Shown here: positions 1 through 9,012 of the stretch, one piece after another
Position numbering within the stretch: the stretch's first letter is position 1
How the letters are laid out: each line of letters starts with the position of its first letter
NCBI RefSeq assembly: GCF_002803605.1
Contig: NZ_PHRG01000005.1
Span: 62,001 to 126,000 of the forward strand
Length of the DNA: 64,000 bases
Reading direction: 5' to 3'
Source: Acinetobacter pseudolwoffii
GTDB taxonomy: Bacteria > Pseudomonadota > Gammaproteobacteria > Pseudomonadales > Moraxellaceae
Program-made: the position numbers and the translations under genes
Notes under the pieces: generated by a model
The model's database searches: none
What the model was told of the DNA's origin: nothing
The model's input: only the letters and a program-made list of their open reading frames with translations

Positions 1-1
1 C

Positions 2-1582
2 ATTCAAGACAAAGACCAGAGTTTCACTTCACTTTTCCCATTTTTAGTGGTTGTCCTGATGTTCTTTCGTGGGCTGGGATTATTCATGGGGGGTTATTTT
101 ACTGCGGTGATTTCCCGTAATCTGGTGTTCAATATCCGTCAGGAAGTTTTTGCAAAACTGCTGCGTTTACCGTCTCAGTATTATCTGGACAATACCAGCG
201 GGCATATTACTGCCAAGATCATGTATAACGTGGAACAGCTGACCGCTGCCTCAACAGAAGCGTTAAGAACCCTGTTGCAACAAGGTTTGATTACGATTGC
301 ACTATTAGGTTATCTGTTATATAGCAACTGGCGTCTGACCATGTGTATCCTGATTTTTGCACCCGTCATTGGCTTTGTGATCAGTAAGGCAGCTAGACGG
401 ATGCGTAAATTGTCACAGCAAGTGCAAGATACCATGGGGGATGTCAACCATGTGGTTCAGGAAACGGTCAATGCCAACCTGATCGTCAAGGGTTTTGGCG
501 GCCAAAGTTACGAGCAGGAACGCTTTAAGCAGAACTCGCTGGAAAACTTGCGTCGTGGCTTGAAAATGGTCGCTGTGCAGCAGTTGAACAGTCCTGTGGT
601 TCAGCTGATCATGTCTATTTCACTCAGTATTGTCATGTTTATTGCCTTGCGTCCACAGATCCTTGGCGATACCTCTGCCGGTGAATTTGTGGCTTATATT
701 ACGGCTGCGGGCATGTTGGCAAGACCAATCAAGGCTTTAACCGATATCAATGAAAAAATTCAACGGGGTATGGCCGCAGCGCATTCGGTATTTGAATTGC
801 TGGACATGCCCGAAGAAAAAAATACCGGGACTTTAAGCGATAGCTTAAAAGGTAATATTCAGTTTAAAGATGTCAACCTGTTTTATGATGATGGTCATCA
901 TGCCATTCGTGATTTTAATTTAGAGGTAAAAGCTGGTGAAACGGTTGCTCTGGTTGGGCGTTCCGGTGCCGGTAAAAGCTCACTGGTGAATTTGCTAGTA
1001 CGTTATCAGGATACAACGTCAGGTCAGCTTCTACTGGATCAGAAACCGATTGAAGACTTTGAGCTGACTGCTTTGCGTACCCAGATTGCGATGGTGAATC
1101 AGCAAGTGGTGCTGTTTAATCGGACTGTGCGAGAAAATATTGCCTATGGTCAGCTCGAAGGTGCGACTGATGAAGACATTATTGCAGCAGCAAAAGCCGC
1201 TTATGCACATGATTTTATTATGGCTCTGCCAAAAGGTTATGATACCCAACTGGGTGCTCAAGGTTTAAATCTGTCTGGTGGTCAGCGTCAGCGCATCGCG
1301 ATTGCACGTGCGATTTTGAAAAATGCCTCTATTCTGATTCTGGATGAAGCAACCAGTGCCCTGGATAATGAATCCGAATACTTTATTCAGCGTGCCTTTG
1401 ATCAGGCCATGCAAGATCGTACAACCATTGTGATTGCACACCGTTTATCGACGATTGAAAATGCGGATCGTATTGTGGTCATGGATCAGGGGTGTATTGT
1501 CGAGCAAGGGACTCATGCAGAACTGATTGCATTGCATGGGGCTTATTATCAGCTGCATCAACGTAATTTTGAGGAACAATAA
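2..1582 (+). CDS. msbA: Lipid A export ABC transporter MsbA (5' end outside window)
   Basis: Inner-membrane ABC exporter that flips lipid A-core from the inner to the outer leaflet using ATP. The reading frame is open from base 2, so the N-terminus (roughly the first 50 residues of a ~580-residue family) lies upstream of the window. The transmembrane half comes first. The nucleotide-binding domain follows with Walker A GRSGAGKSS (bases ~955-985), the ABC signature LSGGQRQR (~1273), Walker B ILILDEAT (~1333) and the H-loop IAHRLS (~1435). It is followed 3 bp later by lpxK, the same msbA-lpxK order as in E. coli, which supports MsbA rather than another ABC exporter. The internal GTG at 47 should not be taken as the start. 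Confidence 0.93.
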   Translation: MQDKDQSFTSLFPFLVVVLMFFRGLGLFMGGYFTAVISRNLVFNIRQEVFAKLLRLPSQYYLDNTSGHITAKIMYNVEQLTAASTEALRTLLQQGLITIALLGYLLYSNWRLTMCILIFAPVIGFVISKAARRMRKLSQQVQDTMGDVNHVVQETVNANLIVKGFGGQSYEQERFKQNSLENLRRGLKMVAVQQLNSPVVQLIMSISLSIVMFIALRPQILGDTSAGEFVAYITAAGMLARPIKALTDINEKIQRGMAAAHSVFELLDMPEEKNTGTLSDSLKGNIQFKDVNLFYDDGHHAIRDFNLEVKAGETVALVGRSGAGKSSLVNLLVRYQDTTSGQLLLDQKPIEDFELTALRTQIAMVNQQVVLFNRTVRENIAYGQLEGATDEDIIAAAKAAYAHDFIMALPKGYDTQLGAQGLNLSGGQRQRIAIARAILKNASILILDEATSALDNESEYFIQRAFDQAMQDRTTIVIAHRLSTIENADRIVVMDQGCIVEQGTHAELIALHGAYYQLHQRNFEEQ

Positions 1583-1585
1583 GTT

Positions 1586-2590
1586 ATGGCATTGGCGCAA
1601 ATCATTCAGGATGCTTGGAATGCACAGGCAAAGTGGCTGGTGGTGCTGCGTCCTTTGTCATGCTTGTATCGTTTAGGTTTTGTCAGCAATCGCTGGCTGT
1701 ACCAGAAAGGGATCAAGACAAGCTATAGTGCTCCGGTTCCGGTCATGGTGATTGGCAATATCACTGTCGGTGGTAGTGGTAAAACCCCTTTGCTGATTCA
1801 TCTGGTTGATTATTTAACTCAACAAGGTGTAAAAGTTGGGGTGATTAGCCGTGGTTATGGCGGCAAAGGTCCATTTCCGGCTTATGTGGATTTTAATACC
1901 TTGCCTGAGGTCGTCGGTGATGAGCCTGCCTTGATTGTACAGGCGACGGGCGTGCCGATGGCCGTAGGGCCAAACCGGCAAAAAAGTATTGAACTGTTAC
2001 TGCAAAGACATCAGTTGGATCTGATTATTTGTGATGATGGTTTGCAGCACTGGGCTTTAAATCGTCAGATTGAATGGATTGTACTGGACAATAATCGCGG
2101 TCTGGGCAACCAAAAACTGCTTCCGGAAGGCTATCTGCGTGAACCGGTGACACGCTTGGAAACAGGAACGGTAATTGAACATTCGGCAAGCCCAAGTTCT
2201 GAGCTGCATATGCATCTGGCTGCATCACAGCCTTATCTACTCAATCAAGACAACAATAAAATCTTCGATTCTCAGTCGGCTTTTTATGCCGTGGTGGGAA
2301 TCGGTTTTCCGCAACGCTTTTATCAGACCCTGAAAAATCTGGGCATAGAACAATTCCAATGTCATGAATTTCCCGATCATCATGATTATGACATTGAGGA
2401 TCTACAGTTTGATGATGCCAATCCGATCATTACCACGGAAAAAGACGCAGTCAAGATTATGGCATTACTGAAACAATATCCCGATTTTAAGCAGGATATC
2501 TGGGTGGTGCCAGTCGATGCAGTATTATCGCCAGCCTGCTATACGGTCTTGCAGCAACAGTTACAACAATACGGTATTCAAATTTCTTAA
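1586..2590 (+). CDS. lpxK: Tetraacyldisaccharide 4'-kinase LpxK
   Basis: Phosphorylates the 4' position of the lipid A disaccharide precursor at the cytoplasmic face of the inner membrane, giving lipid IVA. The protein has 334 residues, normal for the family. An N-terminal membrane-associated helix is followed by a P-loop GGSGKTP at about residues 62-68 and the conserved ICDDGLQH segment near residue 150. The ATG follows msbA by 3 bp and has GAGGAA upstream within the end of msbA, so it is likely translated from the same transcript. Downstream kdsB completes a lipid A/Kdo block. Confidence 0.95.
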   Translation: MALAQIIQDAWNAQAKWLVVLRPLSCLYRLGFVSNRWLYQKGIKTSYSAPVPVMVIGNITVGGSGKTPLLIHLVDYLTQQGVKVGVISRGYGGKGPFPAYVDFNTLPEVVGDEPALIVQATGVPMAVGPNRQKSIELLLQRHQLDLIICDDGLQHWALNRQIEWIVLDNNRGLGNQKLLPEGYLREPVTRLETGTVIEHSASPSSELHMHLAASQPYLLNQDNNKIFDSQSAFYAVVGIGFPQRFYQTLKNLGIEQFQCHEFPDHHDYDIEDLQFDDANPIITTEKDAVKIMALLKQYPDFKQDIWVVPVDAVLSPACYTVLQQQLQQYGIQIS

Positions 2591-2602
2591 GGCTTATTCA
2601 GT

Positions 2603-3364
2603 ATGAAACACATTGTTATTCCTGCACGTTTTGCCAGTTCACGTTTGCCGGGTAAACCCTTGCTGGACATTCATGGTCGTCCCATGATTCTGCGTGTGGT
2701 GGATCAAGCCAAAAAAGTACAAGGTTTTGATGATTTGTGTGTGGCGACCGATGATCAGCGTATTGCTGAGGTTTGTCGTGCCGAAGGTGTTGATGTGGTG
2801 ATTACTTCGGTGGATCATCCTTCTGGGACAGACCGCCTCAGTGAAGTAGCGCGGATCAAAGGCTGGGACAGTCACGATATTATTGTCAATGTGCAGGGTG
2901 ATGAGCCTTTATTGCCGGCACAACTGGTGAAACAGGTGGCACAACTTCTAGAAGATCAACCGGATTCTTCGATGTCGACGCTATGTGAGCCAATTCATCA
3001 ACTAGACGAATTTAAGCGTGACAGCATTGTTAAAGTGGTGATGTCCAAACATAATCAAGCTTTGTATTTTAGCCGTGCCACCATTCCTTATGACCGTGAT
3101 GGCGCGAAACTGGCTGAAGCAAAACTGCATAATCAGGCCTATCGTCATTTAGGTTTATATGCTTACCGTGTAAAACTGCTTCAAGAATATGTCACTTGGG
3201 AGATGGGGGGTCTGGAAAAACTGGAATCCCTAGAGCAATTGCGGGTACTGGAAAATGGTCACCGTATTGCGATTGCCGTGGCTGAAGCCAATTTGCCACC
3301 GGGTGTGGATACTCAAGAAGATCTGGATCGATTGAATCAAATGGATCTTTCTCATTTTGCTTAA
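2603..3364 (+). CDS. kdsB: CMP-Kdo synthetase KdsB
   Basis: 3-deoxy-manno-octulosonate cytidylyltransferase, activating Kdo with CTP for attachment to lipid A. It has 253 residues, close to E. coli KdsB (248). The N-terminal nucleotide-binding motif [15 protein letters not shown] (residues 6-20) and [10 protein letters not shown] (about 95) are diagnostic, and TDRLSE precedes the latter. It lies 12 bp after lpxK and 14 bp before holB on the same strand, consistent with one operon. No odd features. Confidence 0.95.
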   Translation: MKHIVIPARFASSRLPGKPLLDIHGRPMILRVVDQAKKVQGFDDLCVATDDQRIAEVCRAEGVDVVITSVDHPSGTDRLSEVARIKGWDSHDIIVNVQGDEPLLPAQLVKQVAQLLEDQPDSSMSTLCEPIHQLDEFKRDSIVKVVMSKHNQALYFSRATIPYDRDGAKLAEAKLHNQAYRHLGLYAYRVKLLQEYVTWEMGGLEKLESLEQLRVLENGHRIAIAVAEANLPPGVDTQEDLDRLNQMDLSHFA

Positions 3365-3378
3365 GAAGAGTTGAATAC

Positions 3379-4359
3379 ATGCCTTTTGATGTCAATGCAC
3401 AGATTTATCCATGGCAGCAACAGGTTTGGGAAACGCTGACCGGACGTTTTCCCAAGCTTGGGCATGGTTTATTGTTTTATGGCAAAAAAGGCTGTGGCAA
3501 GGAGGCATTTAGCCAGCAGTTTCTGGCTTGGGTCTTGTGTCTGAATCGGCAGTCTTCTGGTGCATGTGGCGAATGTGGCAGTTGCCAATGGCTCAAGGCT
3601 GATACGCATCCCAATTATGTGCATATCAGCACCGACGAAGACAATAAAAAACAGAATGCCAAAATCAAGATTGAAAAGATTCGTGATCTGTTGCCTTTTG
3701 TGCAGCAGACCGTCGATGGCTGGCGAGTGATTGTAATTGAACCTGCGGAAGCCTTAAATATCTCCTCTGCCAATGCTTTATTGAAAACACTGGAAGAACC
3801 CGGTGACAATACGGTCATTATTTTGCTGGCAGATCATTATTTAAAATTGCCTGCAACGATACGGAGTCGCTTGCAGCATTTTGCCTTAGACCGGATTTCC
3901 GCAGAACAATTTAGTGATTATGTTCAGGCACAGTTGCCAGATGCGGGCACTAGCCAGCAACAGTTATTGATGAACCTGTCCAATCAGATGCCCTTACAAG
4001 CACTCGAGGTTGCACAAAGTTCATGGCTGCCACTGCGTCAGGAATTCCTGCAAGACTGGCAAAAACTGGTGATGCAAAAAAATATGCCGCTTGCAATTGC
4101 GACCAAATGGAACAAAAGCCTGAGCTTTGGTGAATTTGCTCCCATGTTTGAATACTTGTTGTCCGATTTAATTTGTGTCAAGCTCAATCAAACGGTGAAA
4201 AACATTGATCTTGAGTTTAATGTGCTTGCCGAACAATATTCATTAGCAGCACTTTTTAAAATTTATGAAGATTTTCAGCGTTCCAAGCAATATCTCGAGC
4301 AGAATGTTCAAAGCAATCTGGTGATCGATGAGCTGTTTATCAAGCTGATGAATCTTTAA
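3379..4359 (+). CDS. holB: DNA polymerase III subunit delta'
   Basis: Clamp-loader subunit that works with DnaX, HolA and the chi/psi subunits to load the beta clamp. It has 326 residues. It shows a degenerate P-loop YGKKGCGKEAF (about 34-44), a zinc-binding cysteine group around residues 54-72 (CLNR...CGECGSC) and the AAA+ sensor segment LLKTLEEPG near 135. The order holB-pilZ-tatD is the same as in Pseudomonas aeruginosa. The paralogous clamp-loader ATPase dnaX lies at 51.8 kb in this window. Confidence 0.93.
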   Translation: MPFDVNAQIYPWQQQVWETLTGRFPKLGHGLLFYGKKGCGKEAFSQQFLAWVLCLNRQSSGACGECGSCQWLKADTHPNYVHISTDEDNKKQNAKIKIEKIRDLLPFVQQTVDGWRVIVIEPAEALNISSANALLKTLEEPGDNTVIILLADHYLKLPATIRSRLQHFALDRISAEQFSDYVQAQLPDAGTSQQQLLMNLSNQMPLQALEVAQSSWLPLRQEFLQDWQKLVMQKNMPLAIATKWNKSLSFGEFAPMFEYLLSDLICVKLNQTVKNIDLEFNVLAEQYSLAALFKIYEDFQRSKQYLEQNVQSNLVIDELFIKLMNL

Positions 4360-4374
4360 TTAAGGGGAAATCAT

Positions 4375-4716
4375 ATGCAACCACGTATGGGCGGTATTAT
4401 TCAGGCCAATATTCCTGATATTGAAACACTGTTTGCCAGCTATATGCCTTATGTATGGGGTGGTGGACTGTTTATTCCGTCCAAGCAGCCGGTCAAGCTG
4501 GGTGAAGAAGTTTTTGTATTGACCACTTTGCCTGAACAGACCCAGAAAATTCCTTTAACCGGTAAAGTGATCTGGGTCTCGCAAAAGCAGAATGGCATCA
4601 AGCCACAAGGCTTTGGCATCCAGTTAAGCGGTGAAAAGGGTGTTTATTTCAAAAATGAAGCAGATCGTCTGGTTGCAGGTCTTAAATCTGAAGGGCGTAA
4701 AAGTTACACTATGTAG
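4375..4716 (+). CDS. pilZ: Type IV pilus assembly protein PilZ
   Basis: Small cytoplasmic PilZ-domain protein of 113 residues, needed for type IV pilus biogenesis in Pseudomonas and relatives. It resembles P. aeruginosa PilZ along its length: ASYMPYV..GGLFIP near residues 22-38, KIPLTGKVIWVS in the middle and a C-terminal SYTM. As in that founding member, I see no RxxxR motif near the N-terminus, so it probably does not bind cyclic di-GMP. It starts 16 bp after holB with AAGGGGA upstream and precedes tatD. Confidence 0.9.
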   Translation: MQPRMGGIIQANIPDIETLFASYMPYVWGGGLFIPSKQPVKLGEEVFVLTTLPEQTQKIPLTGKVIWVSQKQNGIKPQGFGIQLSGEKGVYFKNEADRLVAGLKSEGRKSYTM

Positions 4717-4743
4717 TTCATTTAGCTGTGGTAGGAACGCATT

Positions 4744-5517
4744 GTGTTTGTAGATACCCATTGTCATTTAACGATGCTGGATTTAACGCCGTATAACGGT
4801 GATCTGGATCAGGCACTCGCACAGGCCCGTGAAGCGGGTGTATCCAGGTTCATGAGTATCTCGGTCGATCTGGATGATCATATCGCGCTGGCGAAAATTG
4901 CCGCGCGTCACCCGGATGTTGGTTATACCGTCGGGGTACATCCTTGCGAAGATGCTGCGACCATGGCGCGTGCCACGACCGAATATCTGGTCGAGCTGGC
5001 ACAGCCTGAAAAAGTCTGGGCACTCGGTGAAACCGGTCTGGATTATTATCACAGTACAGATTTTGTCGAAGAACAAAAAGCCTGCTTTGCCCGTCATATC
5101 CATGCTTCGCAAATCACTAAGAAACCGGTGGTGGTACATACCCGTGCTGCCAAGCATGATACCGTGGATATTATCCGTGCGGAAAAATCCACGCATGGCA
5201 TCTTGCATTGCTTTACTGAAGATTGGGAAACTGCCAAAGCGGTTTTAGACTGCGGTTATTATGTCTCATTTTCCGGGATTATCTCGTTTAAAAATGCCCA
5301 GGATCTGCGTGATGTGGCCAAACAGGTTCCGCTGGATCGTGTACTGATTGAAACCGATAGTCCTTATCTTGCGCCGATGCCATATCGTGGCAAATCTAAC
5401 GAACCTAAATACGTTCCTTATGTAGCCAAAGCGCTTTGTGATGTATATGATAAGTCGCTAGAAGAAATGGCTTCTATCACAAAGCAGAACTTTGAAAATC
5501 TTCTAAATTTAAAGTAA
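4744..5517 (+). CDS. tatD: TatD family metal-dependent hydrolase
   Basis: TIM-barrel metallohydrolase with probable 3'-5' exonuclease or deoxyribonuclease activity. It has 257 residues. Metal ligands and family motifs are visible: DTHCHL (4-9), ALGETGLDYYH (about 96-106), HTRAA (about 137), LHCF (about 158) and the C-terminal IETDSPYLAP (about 204-213). The start is GTG at 4744, preceded by AGGAACG at good distance; no upstream ATG fits. It is the last gene of the holB-pilZ-tatD block. Confidence 0.9.
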   Translation: MFVDTHCHLTMLDLTPYNGDLDQALAQAREAGVSRFMSISVDLDDHIALAKIAARHPDVGYTVGVHPCEDAATMARATTEYLVELAQPEKVWALGETGLDYYHSTDFVEEQKACFARHIHASQITKKPVVVHTRAAKHDTVDIIRAEKSTHGILHCFTEDWETAKAVLDCGYYVSFSGIISFKNAQDLRDVAKQVPLDRVLIETDSPYLAPMPYRGKSNEPKYVPYVAKALCDVYDKSLEEMASITKQNFENLLNLK

Positions 5518-5557
5518 ATAAAGTTATATAAAGTACAAGAGAGTTTATAGGGTGAAG

Positions 5558-6172
5558 ATGGATCGTCAGGCTCAGTTTCGAGCAAGAGAAACCTTGATTT
5601 TTCAAGTCGCAGAGCAGCTCCTGCTGGAAAATGGTGAAGCAGGAATGACGCTAGATGCGCTTGCTGCTGAACTTGATCTGGCCAAAGGGACACTCTATAA
5701 ACATTTTCAGAGTAAAGATGAACTGTATATGTTGCTGATTATCCGTAATGAGCGCATGTTGCTGGAAATGATTCAGGATAGTGATAAAGCTTTTCCTGAA
5801 CATCTGGCCTTCTTTATGTTGCACCATTTACATCATCCGGAACGTACGGTGCTGTTCCATCAGATTGAAGAACGTCTGTCGACGACTGGCGTGGGAATTC
5901 AGCATCTATTCAGTGAACTGTATCAGGTACGCAAACAGCGTTTACGCCTGATTATCCGCATGACGGAAAGTTATCTGGTTTCAATTCATAGCCGCATGTC
6001 GGTGCGTGACTATCTGGCGTCGATCTGGTCACTGACCCATGGCGCCGCTGCAATTCTCAATTCCAGTTTTTATCAGCGTTATCTGGGTTCACGCGATACC
6101 TTGCGCGTGGCCTATATCGATCAAGCACTGGCTTTGCCAAAGCAGGTGCATTCTGCCGAGCAGTTTGCCTAA
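5558..6172 (+). CDS. TetR/AcrR family transcriptional regulator
   Basis: DNA-binding repressor of 204 residues. The N-terminal helix-turn-helix reads TLDALAAELDLAKGTLYKHFQSKDELY (about 29-55, quoted in part: LAKGTLYKHF is the recognition-helix region). The C-terminal ligand-binding domain is helical with no recognisable ligand. I chose ATG 5558 because AGGG lies 5 bp upstream; a GTG at 5552 would add two residues. It sits just before gspH on the same strand (14-bp gap), so it may be cotranscribed with the pseudopilins, but nothing shows what it regulates. Confidence 0.85.
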   Translation: MDRQAQFRARETLIFQVAEQLLLENGEAGMTLDALAAELDLAKGTLYKHFQSKDELYMLLIIRNERMLLEMIQDSDKAFPEHLAFFMLHHLHHPERTVLFHQIEERLSTTGVGIQHLFSELYQVRKQRLRLIIRMTESYLVSIHSRMSVRDYLASIWSLTHGAAAILNSSFYQRYLGSRDTLRVAYIDQALALPKQVHSAEQFA

Positions 6173-6186
6173 GGTTAGAGCTTAGT

Positions 6187-6738
6187 ATGATCAGATCATC
6201 TCACAGCGCAGTTCGTGGCTTTACCCTCATCGAATTGATGGTGGTGATTGTGATTATGGGAATCATGGCCTCACTGGTATTGCTGAATACCAGTGGTGTC
6301 GATCAGCGTAAGGCCATGCAGGCACGCGAGATTTTGTTATTAGACTTGCAGCGGGTCATGCGTGAGGCGAATGACCAGTCCAGAATACTGGCGCTTGATA
6401 TGCAACCCGCGACCGATGTCTCGCCATTTCGTTATGGGATTGTAGAATATCGTTCAGCAGCGCAGACTGAACAGAACCTGCAAAATGAAAAATGGCAGAG
6501 TTATACAGAATTTAAATTACGTAAGCTGCCGGATCATGTGTCTTTTCGGATTCAGGGGCTAGAACAACAGCGTTATGCCCGTGCGCAAAATCGTGATCTG
6601 ACGCAGGCGAATTCTCCGCAATTGATCTGGCTGGGGAATGGTGAGGTCAAGCCGGTACGGATTCAGTTCTTTTTAGAAGATCGCGAAGTCGGCTCTGCGA
6701 TTGAGGTGGATCATCTGGGCAAAATCAATGAAATCTAG
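6187..6738 (+). CDS. gspH: Type II secretion minor pseudopilin GspH
   Basis: Minor pseudopilin of the type II secretion pseudopilus tip. It has 183 residues. A class III prepilin leader is clear: cleavage by PilD/GspO after G11 in RGFTLIELMVV, with the conserved Glu at +5 and a hydrophobic helix to about residue 35. The globular part has no other motif. It is first in the gspH-I-J-K cluster. The core secretion genes (gspC-F, L, M, gspG) are not in this window. Confidence 0.88.
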   Translation: MIRSSHSAVRGFTLIELMVVIVIMGIMASLVLLNTSGVDQRKAMQAREILLLDLQRVMREANDQSRILALDMQPATDVSPFRYGIVEYRSAAQTEQNLQNEKWQSYTEFKLRKLPDHVSFRIQGLEQQRYARAQNRDLTQANSPQLIWLGNGEVKPVRIQFFLEDREVGSAIEVDHLGKINEI

Positions 6739-7246
6739 ATCTTTCAAGCAAAGTGTGTGCTCCAGGCTGATCAAACCATTTAAATCGAGTGCTGATCGAT
6801 TGCATTGTGGGCACTTCGAGCAGAGCTCTTGGTCTTGCGCAGCGGTGAAACAGTATTTCACTCATCGCTGCTCAGGCTTTACCTTGTTGGAAGTTATGGT
6901 TGCACTGGCAATTTTCGCCACCGCAGCCATGACGCTGACCAAAGTTGCAATGCAATATACCCAGTCAACCTCGAATGCCATTCTGCGCACCAAAGCACAG
7001 TTTGTTGCCCTGAACGAAGTGGCTCAAATGGAAATCAATCAGCAATGGATGGATGGTACGGCCTCCAAACAGCTGACCCAGCAAGGCGAAACCTGGCAAA
7101 TTGACAAGCGCAGTGAACCGACCATCAGTCCCAATGTGCAGCGTATTGAACTACAGGTCAGTCTGGTCAATCAGGAGACTGGTCAAGGTGCATCCGGGAT
7201 CAGCAGTTTAATGTTCTTTAATCATCGCATGAACAATACGCCATGA
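6728..7246 (+). CDS. gspI: Type II secretion minor pseudopilin GspI
   Basis: Minor pseudopilin expected at the pseudopilus tip with GspJ and GspK. The prepilin motif SGFTLLEVMVALAIF is clear, with Glu at +5. The start is uncertain. ATG 6728 overlaps the end of gspH and gives 172 residues but puts an unusually long, Cys-rich 50-residue leader before the cleavage Gly. GTG 6845 gives a normal 11-residue leader and 133 residues, close to the usual family size, but has no good ribosome binding site. The stop overlaps the gspJ ATG (ATGA at 7243-7246), indicating translational coupling. Confidence 0.85.
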   Translation: MKSRSFKQSVCSRLIKPFKSSADRLHCGHFEQSSWSCAAVKQYFTHRCSGFTLLEVMVALAIFATAAMTLTKVAMQYTQSTSNAILRTKAQFVALNEVAQMEINQQWMDGTASKQLTQQGETWQIDKRSEPTISPNVQRIELQVSLVNQETGQGASGISSLMFFNHRMNNTP

Positions 7247-7878
7247 AGCCTAAAGGATTTACCCTGGTCGAATTATTGGTTGCGATTGCGATCTTTGCAG
7301 TGCTGTCTGCTTTGGGCTGGAAAGTTTTTGATTATATTGTCAAAACCAAAGATCAAAATGCAGTACATGAACAGCGTCTAGGTCAGCTACAGGAAACCTA
7401 TCAGCAAATTTTACGGGATACGGTACAGGCAGTCCCTTTAACGGCCAATATCAATGGTGATATTCAACCGGCTCTGGTTTTGCAAAATGGCCGTTTTAAT
7501 TTTAGTAAAACTGGCGTGACTGATCCTCTGGAGGAGGGTATTTCGCCAGATGAACGCATTGAATATCAGTATCGGGCCGATGAACAAAAACTGTATCGAC
7601 TGAAATATCGCAACCTGAATCAGACCGGTCGTGATCAACCTGAATCCAGTATTTTATTATCGGACGTTGAGCAATTTCAGGTTGTGGTGCTGAATCCAAA
7701 TGAACTCACACAGTGGCCTGATTCTTCTATGGATTTAAATCAGCTAGAGCAGAAACAGCGCTTGCCCAAAGGCATTAAAATCAATTTAACCGTGAATGGC
7801 GTCAGCTATGAGTGGCTGTTTAGTTTATTAAATACGGACTTTTTGCTTGATAATCAGAATACAGGTCAACCCGGCTAA
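7243..7878 (+). CDS. gspJ: Type II secretion minor pseudopilin GspJ
   Basis: Minor pseudopilin of 211 residues. It has a very short leader: the cleavage Gly is residue 5 in KGFTLVELLVAIAIF, Glu at +5, then one membrane helix. The globular domain contains an acidic stretch around residues 95-105. It starts inside the gspI stop codon (ATGA) and is followed by gspK after 12 bp, so the four genes read as one operon. Confidence 0.9.
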   Translation: MKPKGFTLVELLVAIAIFAVLSALGWKVFDYIVKTKDQNAVHEQRLGQLQETYQQILRDTVQAVPLTANINGDIQPALVLQNGRFNFSKTGVTDPLEEGISPDERIEYQYRADEQKLYRLKYRNLNQTGRDQPESSILLSDVEQFQVVVLNPNELTQWPDSSMDLNQLEQKQRLPKGIKINLTVNGVSYEWLFSLLNTDFLLDNQNTGQPG

Positions 7879-7890
7879 GAATCATAAAAA

Positions 7891-8859
7891 ATGAAAATGA
7901 ATAAACAGAGGCTGAAGCAGCAGCAGGGCATTGCACTGATTACCATTCTGGTGATGGTGGCATTGGCGACTATTCTGGCAGCCACGATTGCCCAGCGTCA
8001 GGCTGCAACTGCTGAAAGTACCGCCTATCTGATGCGGCAAAATCAGTCGCTGATGTATGCCAAAAGTGCCGAAGCCTTTTTTTCTGAATTACTGGTGGAT
8101 GATGCTGAAAATGCCGCAGAGGTTGATCATCTACAGGAAACCTGGGCGCAGCCGATGCCGGCTTTTCCGGTCGATGACGGCTATGTTTCCGGAATCATCC
8201 AGGATGAATCGGGCAAGTTTAATTTAAATAGCCTGATCACTGCTGAAGATAGCGTCAATGAAAATGCCAAAGCATGGTTCGAGCTGATTTTAAAACGTGC
8301 AGGCTTGCCAGCGCAGCTCAGTGAAGCCGTAATTGACTGGCAGGATGAAAACGAGCTGGTGAGTGGAGGTATGGGTGCCGAATCTAATTATTATCAAGGC
8401 TTACCGAATGCCGCTTTACCGCCGAATGCAAAATTTCATAACGTAGAGGAATTAAAGCTGGTACGTGGTTTTGAAGAAAATAAGTACAAACGGATAGCAC
8501 CTTATCTGAGTGCTGCACCGATGCAGGAAAGTCCGGTCAATATTAATACAGCATCTGCTTTTCTGTTGGCCAGTATGGATGAAAAACTGGATGTGAATGC
8601 AATACAACAATTGCTAGATCAGCGACAGGCCAATTTGGAACACTTTTCTAATGTGTCTGAGTTATGGTCACTCGAACCGTTTGCGCAAGTCGATGCTGCT
8701 AAGCGTAATCTGTTTAATAGCCTGCTCGGAGTGCAATCCAATTATTTTAAAGCTCAGATCGAAGTGGTCTTGAGTGAACGCAAGCGCCAGTTCAGTAGTG
8801 ATCTGGTTCGTCAGGACAAACAGGTATATGTGGCTTATCGCAGTATGGCACCCTTTTAG
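7891..8859 (+). CDS. gspK: Type II secretion minor pseudopilin GspK
   Basis: Largest minor pseudopilin (322 residues), which caps the pseudopilus. The prepilin cleavage site is after G13 in QQGIALITILVMVAL; position +5 is Thr instead of Glu, as is typical for GspK. The large helical insertion domain follows, including the conserved IDWQDEN (near 151) and VNINTAS (about 219) segments. ATG 7891 is used; a second in-frame ATG lies two codons on. It ends the gspH-K cluster. Confidence 0.9.
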   Translation: MKMNKQRLKQQQGIALITILVMVALATILAATIAQRQAATAESTAYLMRQNQSLMYAKSAEAFFSELLVDDAENAAEVDHLQETWAQPMPAFPVDDGYVSGIIQDESGKFNLNSLITAEDSVNENAKAWFELILKRAGLPAQLSEAVIDWQDENELVSGGMGAESNYYQGLPNAALPPNAKFHNVEELKLVRGFEENKYKRIAPYLSAAPMQESPVNINTASAFLLASMDEKLDVNAIQQLLDQRQANLEHFSNVSELWSLEPFAQVDAAKRNLFNSLLGVQSNYFKAQIEVVLSERKRQFSSDLVRQDKQVYVAYRSMAPF

Positions 8860-9012
8860 TCAGGGCTTATTCAGTTATATCGTCAGTCTAAATCTGAACA
8901 GCAGCTTGATCCCTTTTCCCTATCAGGCTGAACAGCAAAATTAATCCTCAAAGCTGTAGTTTTGCTTTATAATCAAAATCAATTCACCTATTTTTTGACG
9001 ACATTACGGCAT

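Noticed and set aside
4783..5208. 141-codon minus-strand frame inside tatD
   Set aside because: Shadow of tatD; the plus strand carries all catalytic motifs.
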